DNA of 64,000 bases from Pedobacter sp. L105 (lineage in GTDB: Bacteria; Bacteroidota; Bacteroidia; Sphingobacteriales; Sphingobacteriaceae): contig NZ_LMUP01000001.1 of assembly GCF_009765875.1 (NCBI RefSeq), forward strand, positions 186,001 through 250,000. The letters run 5' to 3'. Positions 8,985 to 16,933 of this stretch are shown here, piece by piece. The notes under the pieces are model-generated. The model was not told where the DNA came from. It worked only from the letters and a program-made list of their open reading frames with translations, and did not search any database. Both the position numbers and the translations under genes were made by a program. Each line of letters begins with the position of its first letter. Position 1 is the first letter of the stretch.

Positions 8985-10238
8985 ATGAAGAGAAAAATGA
9001 TTATTGGAGAACGACTCATGTATATTGATTCTTCAACTCCTCTGAATTGTGTGTTTACGGTTAAACTAAAGGGCGATCTGTCAGCGGAAAGACTGGGGAA
9101 TGCATTAGCGAAAATACAGCAAAAACATCCTCTACTGCGTACATCAATTAAGGAGGATGAAAAGGGAATACCTTTTTTTGTTTCCGGTAATGCAATTTCA
9201 GAAATTCCGGTTCGTGTAGTGGAAAGGTATGGTGATGAGGATTGGAAAGTACATTCCAAAATGGAATGGGTAAAATTATTCGACCAAAAGCATCAGCCGC
9301 TGGCCAGAGTAGTTTGGCTAAAAGGGAAAGGTGTTTCAGAATTACTGCTCATCTGTCCGCATTGTGTTTGTGACGGAACAACAATGGTAGCTTTAATGAG
9401 CGAGCTGCTGCTTTTACTGGATCATCCTGAAAAAGAACTGATGGCTTATCCACCTTTTAATTCTATAGATGAACTGATATCACAGACCTATTCAGGTAAC
9501 CTGAAAAAGATTGTTAAAGCCAGGTTATTCTCTGTTTTTGCCAGGCTGTTTTTTCTGTTGAAATCAACAAAGAATGATTTTCCGCCAGGAAATAGTTATC
9601 TCCTCCAATGGAAACTGGACGCTGAAAAAACAGCCGGACTCGTGGCTGCCAGCAAGGCATCAGGCGCTACGGTGCATACCGTTTTATGTGCCGTATTTCT
9701 GGAGGCTTTTCAATATGTGAAGGGTGAGAAAGCACATGGCAAGGTGATTTGTCCGGTAGACATCAGAAAATTTGTGCCTGAGATAAAAGATGATATGATG
9801 TTTGCTTTTGCCCCTATTGCTGAACTGTCTGTGGGTAAGGATAAAAATGTGAGTTATTTGAAAAAAGCAGTAAAACTAAAAGAAGAACTTCATACTAAGA
9901 TAGCAGCCATCAATGCGCAAGAATTGCTGCTGATGGGTGAATATTTCCATTCTTCAGTGGACAGCATGATAAAACATTTAAGATCTACCAATGGAAGCCA
10001 CGATGTTACACTTTCCAATATGGGTAAAATGTGCATTGCAGAACAGTATGATTCTTTTGAAGTGGAAACCATTTATAGCCCAACAGTAGCTTTTCCCTGG
10101 AGAAATCCAACTACTTTGATTGTCAGCACTTTTAAAGGGGAGATGGATTTTGCGTTTTGTTCCAATAGCGCTTTCCTGGATAGCCAGGAGGCCTGTGCCA
10201 TAAAAGATAAAGCACTCGAATTGTTATGGAAGAACTAG
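8985..10238 (+). CDS. Condensation/PapA-like acyltransferase, copy 2
   Basis: A 417-residue paralogue of the preceding gene, aligning along its whole length (MKRKMIIGERLMY against MKRKLLFAERMLY; the ICPVDIRKF and SNMGKM blocks are shared). The active-site motif is PHCVCDG: the first His of HHxxxDG is Pro125, but the catalytic second His126 and Asp130 remain, so activity is still expected. Two copies imply two acylation positions or two acyl donors. It overlaps the next gene by 13 bases. The function as O-acyltransferase is inferred from family; a carrier-dependent condensation role cannot be excluded. Confidence 0.77.
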   Translation: MKRKMIIGERLMYIDSSTPLNCVFTVKLKGDLSAERLGNALAKIQQKHPLLRTSIKEDEKGIPFFVSGNAISEIPVRVVERYGDEDWKVHSKMEWVKLFDQKHQPLARVVWLKGKGVSELLLICPHCVCDGTTMVALMSELLLLLDHPEKELMAYPPFNSIDELISQTYSGNLKKIVKARLFSVFARLFFLLKSTKNDFPPGNSYLLQWKLDAEKTAGLVAASKASGATVHTVLCAVFLEAFQYVKGEKAHGKVICPVDIRKFVPEIKDDMMFAFAPIAELSVGKDKNVSYLKKAVKLKEELHTKIAAINAQELLLMGEYFHSSVDSMIKHLRSTNGSHDVTLSNMGKMCIAEQYDSFEVETIYSPTVAFPWRNPTTLIVSTFKGEMDFAFCSNSAFLDSQEACAIKDKALELLWKN

Positions 10239-10732
10239 AGGGGGGAGATGATTGTTATCATCACCAGATCTGGAAACGGTTTATCCGGAAGAATTTACTG
10301 TCTTACTGTGTTCCCAATGTATTCTTCAATACCTGTATTCCCTATTTTAGTTTTAAAGATCCGAATGCAGTTCATTTGTTTAAGGGGGAGTACTGCCTTG
10401 CGCGCTTCTTATTGCCCATGGCTTTATTGTTGCCCTTTATCATTACTTTTGATATTTTAAAAAAGACGATCGCCCTTTCTGAACAGGGCGGGATAAACTT
10501 TATGCTGCCGGATCATTTTACAAAAAACAAGTTCATCTTCAAAATGGCAACTATAAACGGGTTAAGTACTTTGCTGGTTATACTGTCAACGATGCTCTGC
10601 CTTCATCTCAGTTTACCTGAAAATTATAGTTTTAACGGAAAAGTAGTGGCTGCACTGTCAGGTACACTAGCGGCCTTAATGTCTGTAATTTTTACGTTTT
10701 GGCCTATTAAAAAGATAAGGAGTATACAATAA
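10226..10732 (+). CDS. Small multi-pass membrane protein of unknown family
   Basis: A 168-residue protein with three or four hydrophobic segments: about 68-82 (FLLPMALLLPFIITF), about 110-127 (INGLSTLLVILSTMLCLHL) and about 140-160 (VVAALSGTLAALMSVIFTFW). The N-terminal 45 residues are polar and rich in His, Cys and aromatic residues. I do not recognise the family. It is the last gene of the glycolipid operon, overlaps the acyltransferase by 13 bases and is followed at once by a strong terminator, so it is probably co-expressed. A role in placing or moving the lipid product at the inner membrane is a guess from position. Confidence 0.65.
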   Translation: MEELEGGDDCYHHQIWKRFIRKNLLSYCVPNVFFNTCIPYFSFKDPNAVHLFKGEYCLARFLLPMALLLPFIITFDILKKTIALSEQGGINFMLPDHFTKNKFIFKMATINGLSTLLVILSTMLCLHLSLPENYSFNGKVVAALSGTLAALMSVIFTFWPIKKIRSIQ

Positions 10733-10780
10733 CCTGTAATCGCTATTAGGGTTGCTTCGGTGATTACAGGTTATTTTTTT
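10728..10780 (+). terminator. Rho-independent terminator of the glycolipid operon
   Basis: A perfect 14-base-pair stem pairs 10728-10741 (AATAACCTGTAATC) with 10762-10775, has a 20-base loop and runs into a T tract at 10774-10780. The left arm begins within the last codons of the membrane protein gene. The T tract overlaps the 3' end of the opposing gene at 10779, so the structure separates two convergent transcripts; the opposite strand has no T tract and termination there would be weaker. Confidence 0.88.
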
Positions 10781-11069
10781 AGCTGATCTTTTCTGTTTTA
10801 TAGATGACGATGGAACCATCCAGTATTTCAGAAGAATCCTGGATAAAGGATGTAATGTTTGGTCCGTGATTGTGGGTGTTTAATCCTTCCTCATCTTTCC
10901 AGGTTTCATGGAAAATAAAAGTGTTTTCATCTTCTGTAGAGTGATAAAGCTCGTATTGCAAACAAGCTTCTTCTGTTAAGGAACCACTTACTAGTTTTAA
11001 TAACAGTGGTTTCATCATTTGTGCAGTGCCTGGTTTAGATTTTACTAAGGCTGTTAAGTGAATGCTCAT
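10779..11069 (-). CDS. Antibiotic biosynthesis monooxygenase (ABM) family protein, YgiN-like
   Basis: A 96-residue single-domain alpha+beta barrel protein of the ABM family (MSIHLTALVKSKPGTAQMM, then CLQYELYHSTEDENTFIFHETWKD is the typical strand-strand-helix core, with the family's conserved YEL, F.F.E.W and H positions). YgiN of E. coli is a quinol monooxygenase that works with the MdaB quinone reductase, and here the gene follows an MdaB-like gene by 7 bases on the same strand, so the same quinol/quinone cycling role is likely. These proteins usually act as dimers without a bound cofactor. Its substrate is inferred. Confidence 0.82.
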   Translation of the reverse strand: MSIHLTALVKSKPGTAQMMKPLLLKLVSGSLTEEACLQYELYHSTEDENTFIFHETWKDEEGLNTHNHGPNITSFIQDSSEILDGSIVIYKTEKIS

Positions 11070-11076
11070 GCTGGTC

Positions 11077-11673
11077 TTAATTAAGGATAAATACCTGATT
11101 TAAATGTTCTTGGTAACGTTTCAGGTCGCGCACAATGTCAGCATTTTTTTCTACATCATGGAAATGCATGCCTTCTATTTGTTTCATGCCTGTAAAAGTA
11201 TTCATACGATGGAACCCAAACATAGGACCATCATCTACACTTTTTTCATTGAAGAACTCGCCTGGTAAGGTAAACGCTTCTTCAGGTGCATTCCATGAGG
11301 TGGTCAGCATATATTTTTTACCTTGTAGGGTGCCTCCTGTTCCATAGTTGATAGCGGGATTGGCTGATGAACGACCGTCACTGTTATAAATTCCGTTCTG
11401 ATGCCCTTCGGTAAAGACCACATCAATATATTTTTTAAATCCATGTGGCAATTGAAACCACCATACAGGTGTATGATAGATGATCACATCGGCCCATTTA
11501 TAATTTTCTACTTCTTCTTTGGGATCGTAATTGGTATTGATATTTGTGGAGCGGACTTCAAATTCCGGGTTGTTTTCAAAAAAACTGACTGTAGCTGCGG
11601 TGATAGATTGATTAAACCTTCCGCCTGAATGGCCAAAGGTTTGTCCGCCGTTGATGACAAAAATATGTTTCAT
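11077..11673 (-). CDS. mdaB: NAD(P)H:quinone oxidoreductase, MdaB-like flavodoxin-fold
   Basis: A 198-residue flavodoxin-like FAD reductase of the MdaB/YwqN group. It opens MKHIFVINGGQTFGHSGG (phosphate-binding loop) and has YHTPVWWFQLPHGFKKYID and the GTGGTLQGKKYMLTTSWNAP block of the family. MdaB reduces quinones by two electrons and limits redox stress. The open frame extends to 11736, but an exact -7 promoter element on this strand lies at 11692-11699, downstream of the earlier Met codons, so translation should begin at the ATG at 11673. It precedes the YgiN-like gene by 7 bases, giving a two-gene redox operon known as a pair in other bacteria. Confidence 0.85.
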   Translation of the reverse strand: MKHIFVINGGQTFGHSGGRFNQSITAATVSFFENNPEFEVRSTNINTNYDPKEEVENYKWADVIIYHTPVWWFQLPHGFKKYIDVVFTEGHQNGIYNSDGRSSANPAINYGTGGTLQGKKYMLTTSWNAPEEAFTLPGEFFNEKSVDDGPMFGFHRMNTFTGMKQIEGMHFHDVEKNADIVRDLKRYQEHLNQVFILN

Positions 11674-11691
11674 TGTTATATAATTTATAAC

Positions 11692-11699
11692 CAAAGGTA
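11692..11699 (-). promoter_or_regulatory. Bacteroidota-type -7 element for the mdaB/ygiN pair
   Basis: On the minus strand the sequence reads TACCTTTG, an exact match to the Bacteroidota sigma-ABfr element TAnnTTTG. A T-rich TTTTA lies about 19 bases further upstream in the place of the -33 box, a weak match. A start site about 7 bases downstream would leave a leader of about a dozen bases before the ATG at 11673. The two earlier in-frame ATGs would fall outside the transcript. Confidence 0.5.
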
Positions 11700-11803
11700 C
11701 CAGTATCCTATACCTCATTAAAATAACATAAATCATTGTTAAGTATCAGAATTGTGATAGTAGTAGGGCTGGCAATCTTAATGAAATATGATTAATATTA
11801 CAC

Positions 11804-13396
11804 ATGACAAAAAAAGGCCTTTCAATTTTAGGTTTAGCCATGCTGATGAGCTGGGCTGCGGCAGCACAATCGCTTCTATCGGGGATTGATGTACAGCATT
11901 ATACCTTTAATATTCAGTTAAACGATCAGAACAATAGCATTAGCGGCCAAGCCGAAGTTGCCGTTAAATTTTTAACAGCCGAAGATCATTTTCAGCTTAA
12001 TCTGGTCAAAAAGAATGTTGCTGGAAAGGGTATGACGGTATTAGCAGTAACAGAAGAACACCAGCCTGTACATTTTACACAGGACAGCGCCGGAGTCAAT
12101 ATTTTCACTAAGACCAATATCAATAGTATTCATCATTACCTAATCAGGTATGAGGGTATCCCTGCCGATGGCTTGATCATATCTACCAATAAATTTGGTA
12201 AGCGAACCTTTTTTGGCGATAACTGGCCAAACCGTGCGCAAAACTGGCTGCCTTGTCATGATCATCCATCAGATAAAGCGTCGGTTGACTTTGTGGTTAC
12301 AGCGCCAGATCATTACCAGGTAGTAGCGAACGGGTTAAAGTTAGAAGAGAAAGCTCTGGCTGGTCATTTGAAATTAACACACTGGCAGGAAACTGTTAAC
12401 CTGCCTACAAAGGTAATGGTGATCGGGGTAGCAGATTTTGCCATCAGCCAGTCGGGAACAGTTAGCGGCACTCCAGTATATAGTTATGTGTATCCTCAAA
12501 ATGAAACACAGGGATTTAAGGATTATGCCTTTGCAGATAAAATCCTACCTTTTTATATTCAGCATATTGGGGCTTACCCATATAAAAAGTTAGCCAATGT
12601 TCAGTCTACCACTATTTTTGGCGGTATGGAGAATGCCAGTGCTATTTTTTACTTTGAAAATTCTGTTGGTGATAGAGGGGTAGAATCATTGATTGCGCAT
12701 GAAATTGCCCATCAATGGTTTGGTGATGCGGTGACAGAGGTAGGATGGCAGCACCTCTGGCTGAGCGAAGGTTTTGCTACCTACATGACCAATTGTTACC
12801 TGGAACATACTTATGGTGTTGATTCCCTGAAACACATTCTGCAGCAGCAGCGTCAAAAAGTACTTGGATTTGAAAAGAAGCGCCTTACGCCAGTTATAGA
12901 TACTGCGGTAACCAGCAATTACATGCAGTTGCTGAATGCCAACAGTTATGAAAAAGGGGCCTGGATATTACATATGCTGCGCCGTAAAATAGGAGATGCT
13001 GCTTTTTGGGAGGGCATCCATAATTATTTTGCAAAATACAGCGGCCACAATGCCAGTTCTGATAACTTCAAACTGGTGATGGAGCAGGCAGGCAAACAAA
13101 ATTTGGGGCAATTTTTTGACCAATGGCTGCGCAAACCGGGGCATCCTAAATTAGCTGTTAACTGGTCTTATGACGTTCTTAAAAAGACACTAAACATACA
13201 GGTTAATCAGCAGCAGGCAAATTTATATACTTTGCCCCTTGAATACAGCGTTAATGGTAAAGTATATAGCATGTTGGTTACAGACAAGGTAACCACTTTG
13301 CAATTACCTTTGGCTGCAAAACCAGCGGCTGTTGAAATTGACCCTCATACTAATCTACTCGCTGAGTATGAGGTTAAACAATTAACAAACCCATAA
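11804..13396 (+). CDS. M1-family zinc aminopeptidase, secreted
   Basis: A 530-residue gluzincin. A signal peptide of about 21 residues (hydrophobic core LGLAMLMSWAAAA, cleavage near AAAQS) sends it to the periplasm or surface. The N-terminal beta domain (about 25-200) is followed by the exopeptidase signature GGMENAS and the zinc site HEIAHQWF (His299, Glu300, His303) with Glu322 in LSEGFATY, exactly 18 residues on. The family's catalytic Tyr lies in the NSYEKGAW block. It removes N-terminal residues from peptides. It lacks the long C-terminal helical domain of PepN, as do other short bacterial M1 enzymes. The next gene begins 17 bases later and may be co-transcribed. Confidence 0.92.
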   Translation: MTKKGLSILGLAMLMSWAAAAQSLLSGIDVQHYTFNIQLNDQNNSISGQAEVAVKFLTAEDHFQLNLVKKNVAGKGMTVLAVTEEHQPVHFTQDSAGVNIFTKTNINSIHHYLIRYEGIPADGLIISTNKFGKRTFFGDNWPNRAQNWLPCHDHPSDKASVDFVVTAPDHYQVVANGLKLEEKALAGHLKLTHWQETVNLPTKVMVIGVADFAISQSGTVSGTPVYSYVYPQNETQGFKDYAFADKILPFYIQHIGAYPYKKLANVQSTTIFGGMENASAIFYFENSVGDRGVESLIAHEIAHQWFGDAVTEVGWQHLWLSEGFATYMTNCYLEHTYGVDSLKHILQQQRQKVLGFEKKRLTPVIDTAVTSNYMQLLNANSYEKGAWILHMLRRKIGDAAFWEGIHNYFAKYSGHNASSDNFKLVMEQAGKQNLGQFFDQWLRKPGHPKLAVNWSYDVLKKTLNIQVNQQQANLYTLPLEYSVNGKVYSMLVTDKVTTLQLPLAAKPAAVEIDPHTNLLAEYEVKQLTNP

Positions 13397-13413
13397 CCTT
13401 AAATTCTTTATCA

Positions 13414-14304
13414 ATGAAATTATTCTTTTTAGTATCCCTGGTGAGCCTAACCGGCTTACTGGCATCATGCAGCCAGAAACCAGAAACACCCCGTCCGGAC
13501 CATATTATCGTAATCATGGAAGAGAACCATGGTTATGATGAACTGATTGGATCGTCTAACGCTCCTTTCATTAATCAACTGGCTCAGGAAAGTGCAATTT
13601 TTACAGATTCACATGGGGTAACACATCCAAGTCAGCCTAATTATCTTGCCCTTTACTCTGGCAGTACCCAGGGAGTTACCGGTGACGACTGTCTGGATAA
13701 AGTTTCGCCCTATACTACACCGAATCTTGGAGCATCATTAATTAAAAAGGGTTTTACTTTTAAGGGATATGGACAAACGATGCCTTCAGCAGGTTTCCTG
13801 GGCTGTGAATATATAAAAAGCACATTAACAGATTTATTCCTGTATGCCCGCAAACATGCACCATGGGTAAACTGGATAGGAAAAGGAGAAAATAACATAC
13901 CTGCATCAGTGAGTTTACCGCTGACTGAATTTCCAAAAGATTTTAGTAAACTACCTACAGTTGCTTTTGTGATTCCGGATATGGATAATGATATGCACAA
14001 CATAGGAAAACCAGGAGATGCAGCAGCTATCCAAAGAGGTGATCAATGGCTAAAAGATAACATGGGAGCTTATGTAAAATGGGCTAAAACACATAACAGT
14101 TTGCTGATCGTTACTTTTGATGAAGATGATTTCAAGCCTATTAACCATATCCCTACGATTTTTTCGGGCGCTAATGTTAAAACAGGGCAATATGATCAAA
14201 AGATCAATCATTATAATGTTTTGCATACAATTGAAGCGATGTACGATCTTCCTGTTCAGGATAGTACCAAAGCTGAAATTATAACCGGCATCTGGAAGAA
14301 GTAA
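13414..14304 (+). CDS. Lipoprotein phosphoesterase (acid phosphatase/phospholipase C superfamily)
   Basis: A 296-residue protein of the phosphoesterase family related to acid phosphatases and phospholipase C (alkaline phosphatase superfamily). A lipoprotein signal ends in LLASC. The metal-site landmarks are visible: HIIVIMEENHGYDEL near the N-terminus with the ENH motif, HPSQPNYLALYSGS with the putative Thr/Ser-Asn nucleophile region, PDMDNDMHN, and LIVTFDEDD late in the protein. It probably hydrolyses phosphate mono- or diesters at the outer membrane. Substrate is not predictable. It follows the aminopeptidase by 17 bases and is followed by a terminator. Confidence 0.83.
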   Translation: MKLFFLVSLVSLTGLLASCSQKPETPRPDHIIVIMEENHGYDELIGSSNAPFINQLAQESAIFTDSHGVTHPSQPNYLALYSGSTQGVTGDDCLDKVSPYTTPNLGASLIKKGFTFKGYGQTMPSAGFLGCEYIKSTLTDLFLYARKHAPWVNWIGKGENNIPASVSLPLTEFPKDFSKLPTVAFVIPDMDNDMHNIGKPGDAAAIQRGDQWLKDNMGAYVKWAKTHNSLLIVTFDEDDFKPINHIPTIFSGANVKTGQYDQKINHYNVLHTIEAMYDLPVQDSTKAEIITGIWKK

Positions 14305-14320
14305 CTAAAGAATTACATAA

Positions 14321-14366
14321 AACAAAAGACCAGTTCATTATCTATGGCTGGTCTTTTGTTTTTTTT
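14321..14366 (+). terminator. Rho-independent terminator after the phosphoesterase
   Basis: A perfect 13-base-pair stem (AACAAAAGACCAG at 14321-14333 with 14348-14360), a 14-base loop and a T run continuing to 14366. It ends the aminopeptidase-phosphoesterase transcript on the plus strand. Confidence 0.88.
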
Positions 14367-14412
14367 AGTAGTTTTATTGCTTAGCTATTGAACCAATATA
14401 AATCCTGAGTTA

Positions 14413-16413
14413 ATGAAAGCGAATCCTATTCAATTTCTGAAAAACAGCCTGCTTCTTGCCATCTTACTTTTTGGCTACACTGTGCAGGCTAAAGTGAAAT
14501 TACCATCTGTATTTAGTAATAATATGGTCTTGCAGCAAAAGACAAATGCTGCGATCTGGGGTAAAACAGATGCAGGTAAAACCGTTACTATCGTTGCCAG
14601 CTGGAACAATAAAAAACATTATGCTGCGAAAGCAGATGGGAATGGAAACTGGAAGTTATTTGTTGCTACCCCTTCTTATGGCGGGCCATATGTAATTACG
14701 ATTTCTGATGGTGACGCATCGACTTTAGAGAATGTGCTGATTGGTGATGTTTGGGTTTGCTCAGGACAATCCAATATGGAATTTCCATTGGCGGGCTGGG
14801 GAAAGGTTAATCATTATCAGGATGAAATTGCCGAAGCGCAGTATCCTAATATCAGGTTATTACAGGCAGAACATGTACCAAGCAATGTTCCTTTGGAAGA
14901 TGCTAAAGTAACCGGCGGTGGCTGGCAGCCCTGCAGTCCGCAAAGTATATCAGAGTTTTCTGCTGTGGCCTATTTTTTTGCCAGAGAGGTTTATAAAAGG
15001 ACAGGTATACCCATCGGGCTGATCCATACTTCATGGGGTGGAACGATTGCTGAAGCCTGGACAAGCGGAAAAACATTACAGAATATGCCCGATTTTGCGC
15101 AGGCAGCCGCTCAGATAAAAAATACTGATCAGGTTAAAAGTGCGCAGGATTTCAAACAAAATATGGAAGCCTGGCAGAAGATGATACCAGCGAAAGATGC
15201 AGGGTATGATCATGGAAATCCACTGTGGGCGGCAAATAGTTTTGATGCTTCTTCGTGGAAAAGTATGTCCCTTCCGGCTTTCTTTGATCAGACCGCTCTT
15301 CCCGGTTTTGATGGAGTGGTATGGTTTCGTAGAAAAGTGATGATCCCGGAATCATGGGCTGGAAAAGCACTAAAAATTAACCTGGGTACAATCGATGATA
15401 ATGATATAACGTGGTTTAACGGCGAGAAAATTGGCGAAACGGAAGGTGTTGAAAAAAAACGTTCTTATACTGTTCCTGGTGATAAAGTAAAAGCAGGAGA
15501 GTTTGTACTTTGTGTAAGGGTTTTTGACTTAATTGGTAGCGGTGGTATCTATGGCGAAAAAAATAACCTGTCTGTTCAATCTGCGGGCGGCGAAAGTATT
15601 TCATTGGATGGCGACTGGCAATATAAAGCGGGGTTAAACTTGAAAGATGTCCCTGCGATGCCTGTACAAAGTGACGGGCCAAACAGGCCAACGGTTTTAT
15701 TCAATGCAATGATCAATCCTTTTATTCAGTTTTCTATCCGTGGAGCAATTTGGTACCAGGGAGAAAGTAATGCCGACAGGGCACATCAGTACAGGGAGCT
15801 TTTTCCTGCAATGATCACCGACTGGAGGCAGCAATGGAAAATAGGTGATTTTCCTTTTTACTTTGTTCAGCTGGCAAATTATATGAAAACGGATGAGCAG
15901 CCACAAGCTTCTGCATGGGCAGAGTTAAGAGATGCACAGCTACAAACGCTTTCCCTGCCACATACAGGGATGTCGGTAACGATTGATATTGGGGATGGTG
16001 AAAATATCCATCCCAAGAATAAACAGGAAGTGGGCCGCAGGCTGGCACTGATTGCACTGGCAAATACTTATGGTAAACAGGTTGTTTATTCAGGGCCTGC
16101 GCTGGTGTCACATCAGATCACTGGAAATAGCATTAATCTGGATTTCAAATTCACAGACGGTGGCCTGGTAGCTAAAGATGCGTCATTTGTAAAGGGCTTT
16201 GCAATTGCGGGTGCCGATCATCAATTCCATTGGGCCAATGCTGTAATTCGTGGAAACGAGATATTGGTTAGCAGTCCGGATGTTCCATCTCCTGTTGCTG
16301 TGAGGTATGCATGGGGTAATAACCCTGTTTGTAATTTATATAATGGTTCGGGCCTTCCTGCTTCGCCTTTTCGTACAGATGACTGGCAGGACAGTACTTT
16401 TGGCAAGCACTAA
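14413..16413 (+). CDS. Sialate O-acetylesterase family SGNH hydrolase
   Basis: A 666-residue secreted carbohydrate esterase. A signal peptide (LLLAILLFGYTVQA) is followed by a beta-sandwich leading domain, then the SGNH core: VCSGQSNMEFPL with nucleophile Ser120, an HTSWGGTIAEAW block, a galactose-binding-like jelly-roll insert at about 295-395 (WFRRKVMIPESW to ENNLSVQSAGG), IWYQGESNA and finally the catalytic pair around His533 (ENIHPKNKQEVG). The insert between the two halves of the catalytic domain is usual in this family. It removes O-acetyl groups from glycans such as sialic acid, hemicellulose or other polymers. Nothing adjacent fixes the substrate; the O-acetyltransferases of the EPS island are some way off. 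Confidence 0.9.
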   Translation: MKANPIQFLKNSLLLAILLFGYTVQAKVKLPSVFSNNMVLQQKTNAAIWGKTDAGKTVTIVASWNNKKHYAAKADGNGNWKLFVATPSYGGPYVITISDGDASTLENVLIGDVWVCSGQSNMEFPLAGWGKVNHYQDEIAEAQYPNIRLLQAEHVPSNVPLEDAKVTGGGWQPCSPQSISEFSAVAYFFAREVYKRTGIPIGLIHTSWGGTIAEAWTSGKTLQNMPDFAQAAAQIKNTDQVKSAQDFKQNMEAWQKMIPAKDAGYDHGNPLWAANSFDASSWKSMSLPAFFDQTALPGFDGVVWFRRKVMIPESWAGKALKINLGTIDDNDITWFNGEKIGETEGVEKKRSYTVPGDKVKAGEFVLCVRVFDLIGSGGIYGEKNNLSVQSAGGESISLDGDWQYKAGLNLKDVPAMPVQSDGPNRPTVLFNAMINPFIQFSIRGAIWYQGESNADRAHQYRELFPAMITDWRQQWKIGDFPFYFVQLANYMKTDEQPQASAWAELRDAQLQTLSLPHTGMSVTIDIGDGENIHPKNKQEVGRRLALIALANTYGKQVVYSGPALVSHQITGNSINLDFKFTDGGLVAKDASFVKGFAIAGADHQFHWANAVIRGNEILVSSPDVPSPVAVRYAWGNNPVCNLYNGSGLPASPFRTDDWQDSTFGKH

Positions 16414-16482
16414 TGAAGATGTTTTATAAGAGGGTAAAAGACAGGGCAGTTTGAGGGTAACCACTTAAAAAGAGCAGAGAAG

Positions 16483-16514
16483 CAATGGAGGTTTATTTTT
16501 CAGAACCTCCATTG
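16483..16514. other. Hairpin between convergent genes
   Basis: An 11-base-pair perfect stem (CAATGGAGGTT at 16483-16493 with 16504-16514) around a T-rich 10-base loop. It lies 3' of the esterase (plus) and 3' of the Dabb gene (minus). Neither strand has a proper T tract after the stem, so terminator function is uncertain. Confidence 0.4.
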
Positions 16515-16522
16515 TTGATTAA

Positions 16523-16819
16523 CTATTGCGCGTCGTAGATGACTACTTTTTCGAACAGGCCGCGGAATTCTTCCAGGAAGGCCTTGTGCAATTCATGCAC
16601 CTGGTAAACATCGTGTCCGGCCATATCTTCAAAAAACAGAACCAGGGAAAAAGTATAAGAGGTATCTACTACCGCACGTTCGATAGGTGATGGTGTGCCT
16701 ACGTGGAAAGTAACAACACTTTCTATTTTTTCTAAGGTTTCGAGACTTTTTTTGAAAGCAACTTTTTGATCTTCTGTTGTATCGGCTTTTAACCAAAATA
16801 AAACGTGGTGTGATATCAT
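16523..16819 (-). CDS. Dabb (stress-responsive alpha/beta barrel) protein
   Basis: A 98-residue dimeric ferredoxin-like barrel. It opens MISHHVLFWLKADT, matching the family's ...HxVLFkLK start, and continues with a helix of about 20 residues, FHVGTPSP and YTFSLVLFFEDMAGHDVYQ followed by HxxF. Family members include stress-induced proteins and a few small cyclases or hydrolases; most have no known reaction. It stands alone, convergent with the esterase and divergent from the phosphodiesterase gene. No function beyond the family can be given. Confidence 0.85.
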   Translation of the reverse strand: MISHHVLFWLKADTTEDQKVAFKKSLETLEKIESVVTFHVGTPSPIERAVVDTSYTFSLVLFFEDMAGHDVYQVHELHKAFLEEFRGLFEKVVIYDAQ

Positions 16820-16933
16820 ATAATATGTGTTTTTCCGGCGAATTTATAGATTAAAATTGTAAACTGAATTGCCTTGGCTGGTAAAGAATAAATGATGAAC
16901 TTAAACTTCCTAACCATTTAAAAATAATACATC

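Noticed and set aside
11674-11736. 21-residue N-terminal extension of the MdaB-like protein
   Set aside because: It contains the probable promoter and does not match the family, whose members start at the MKHIFVING-type strand.
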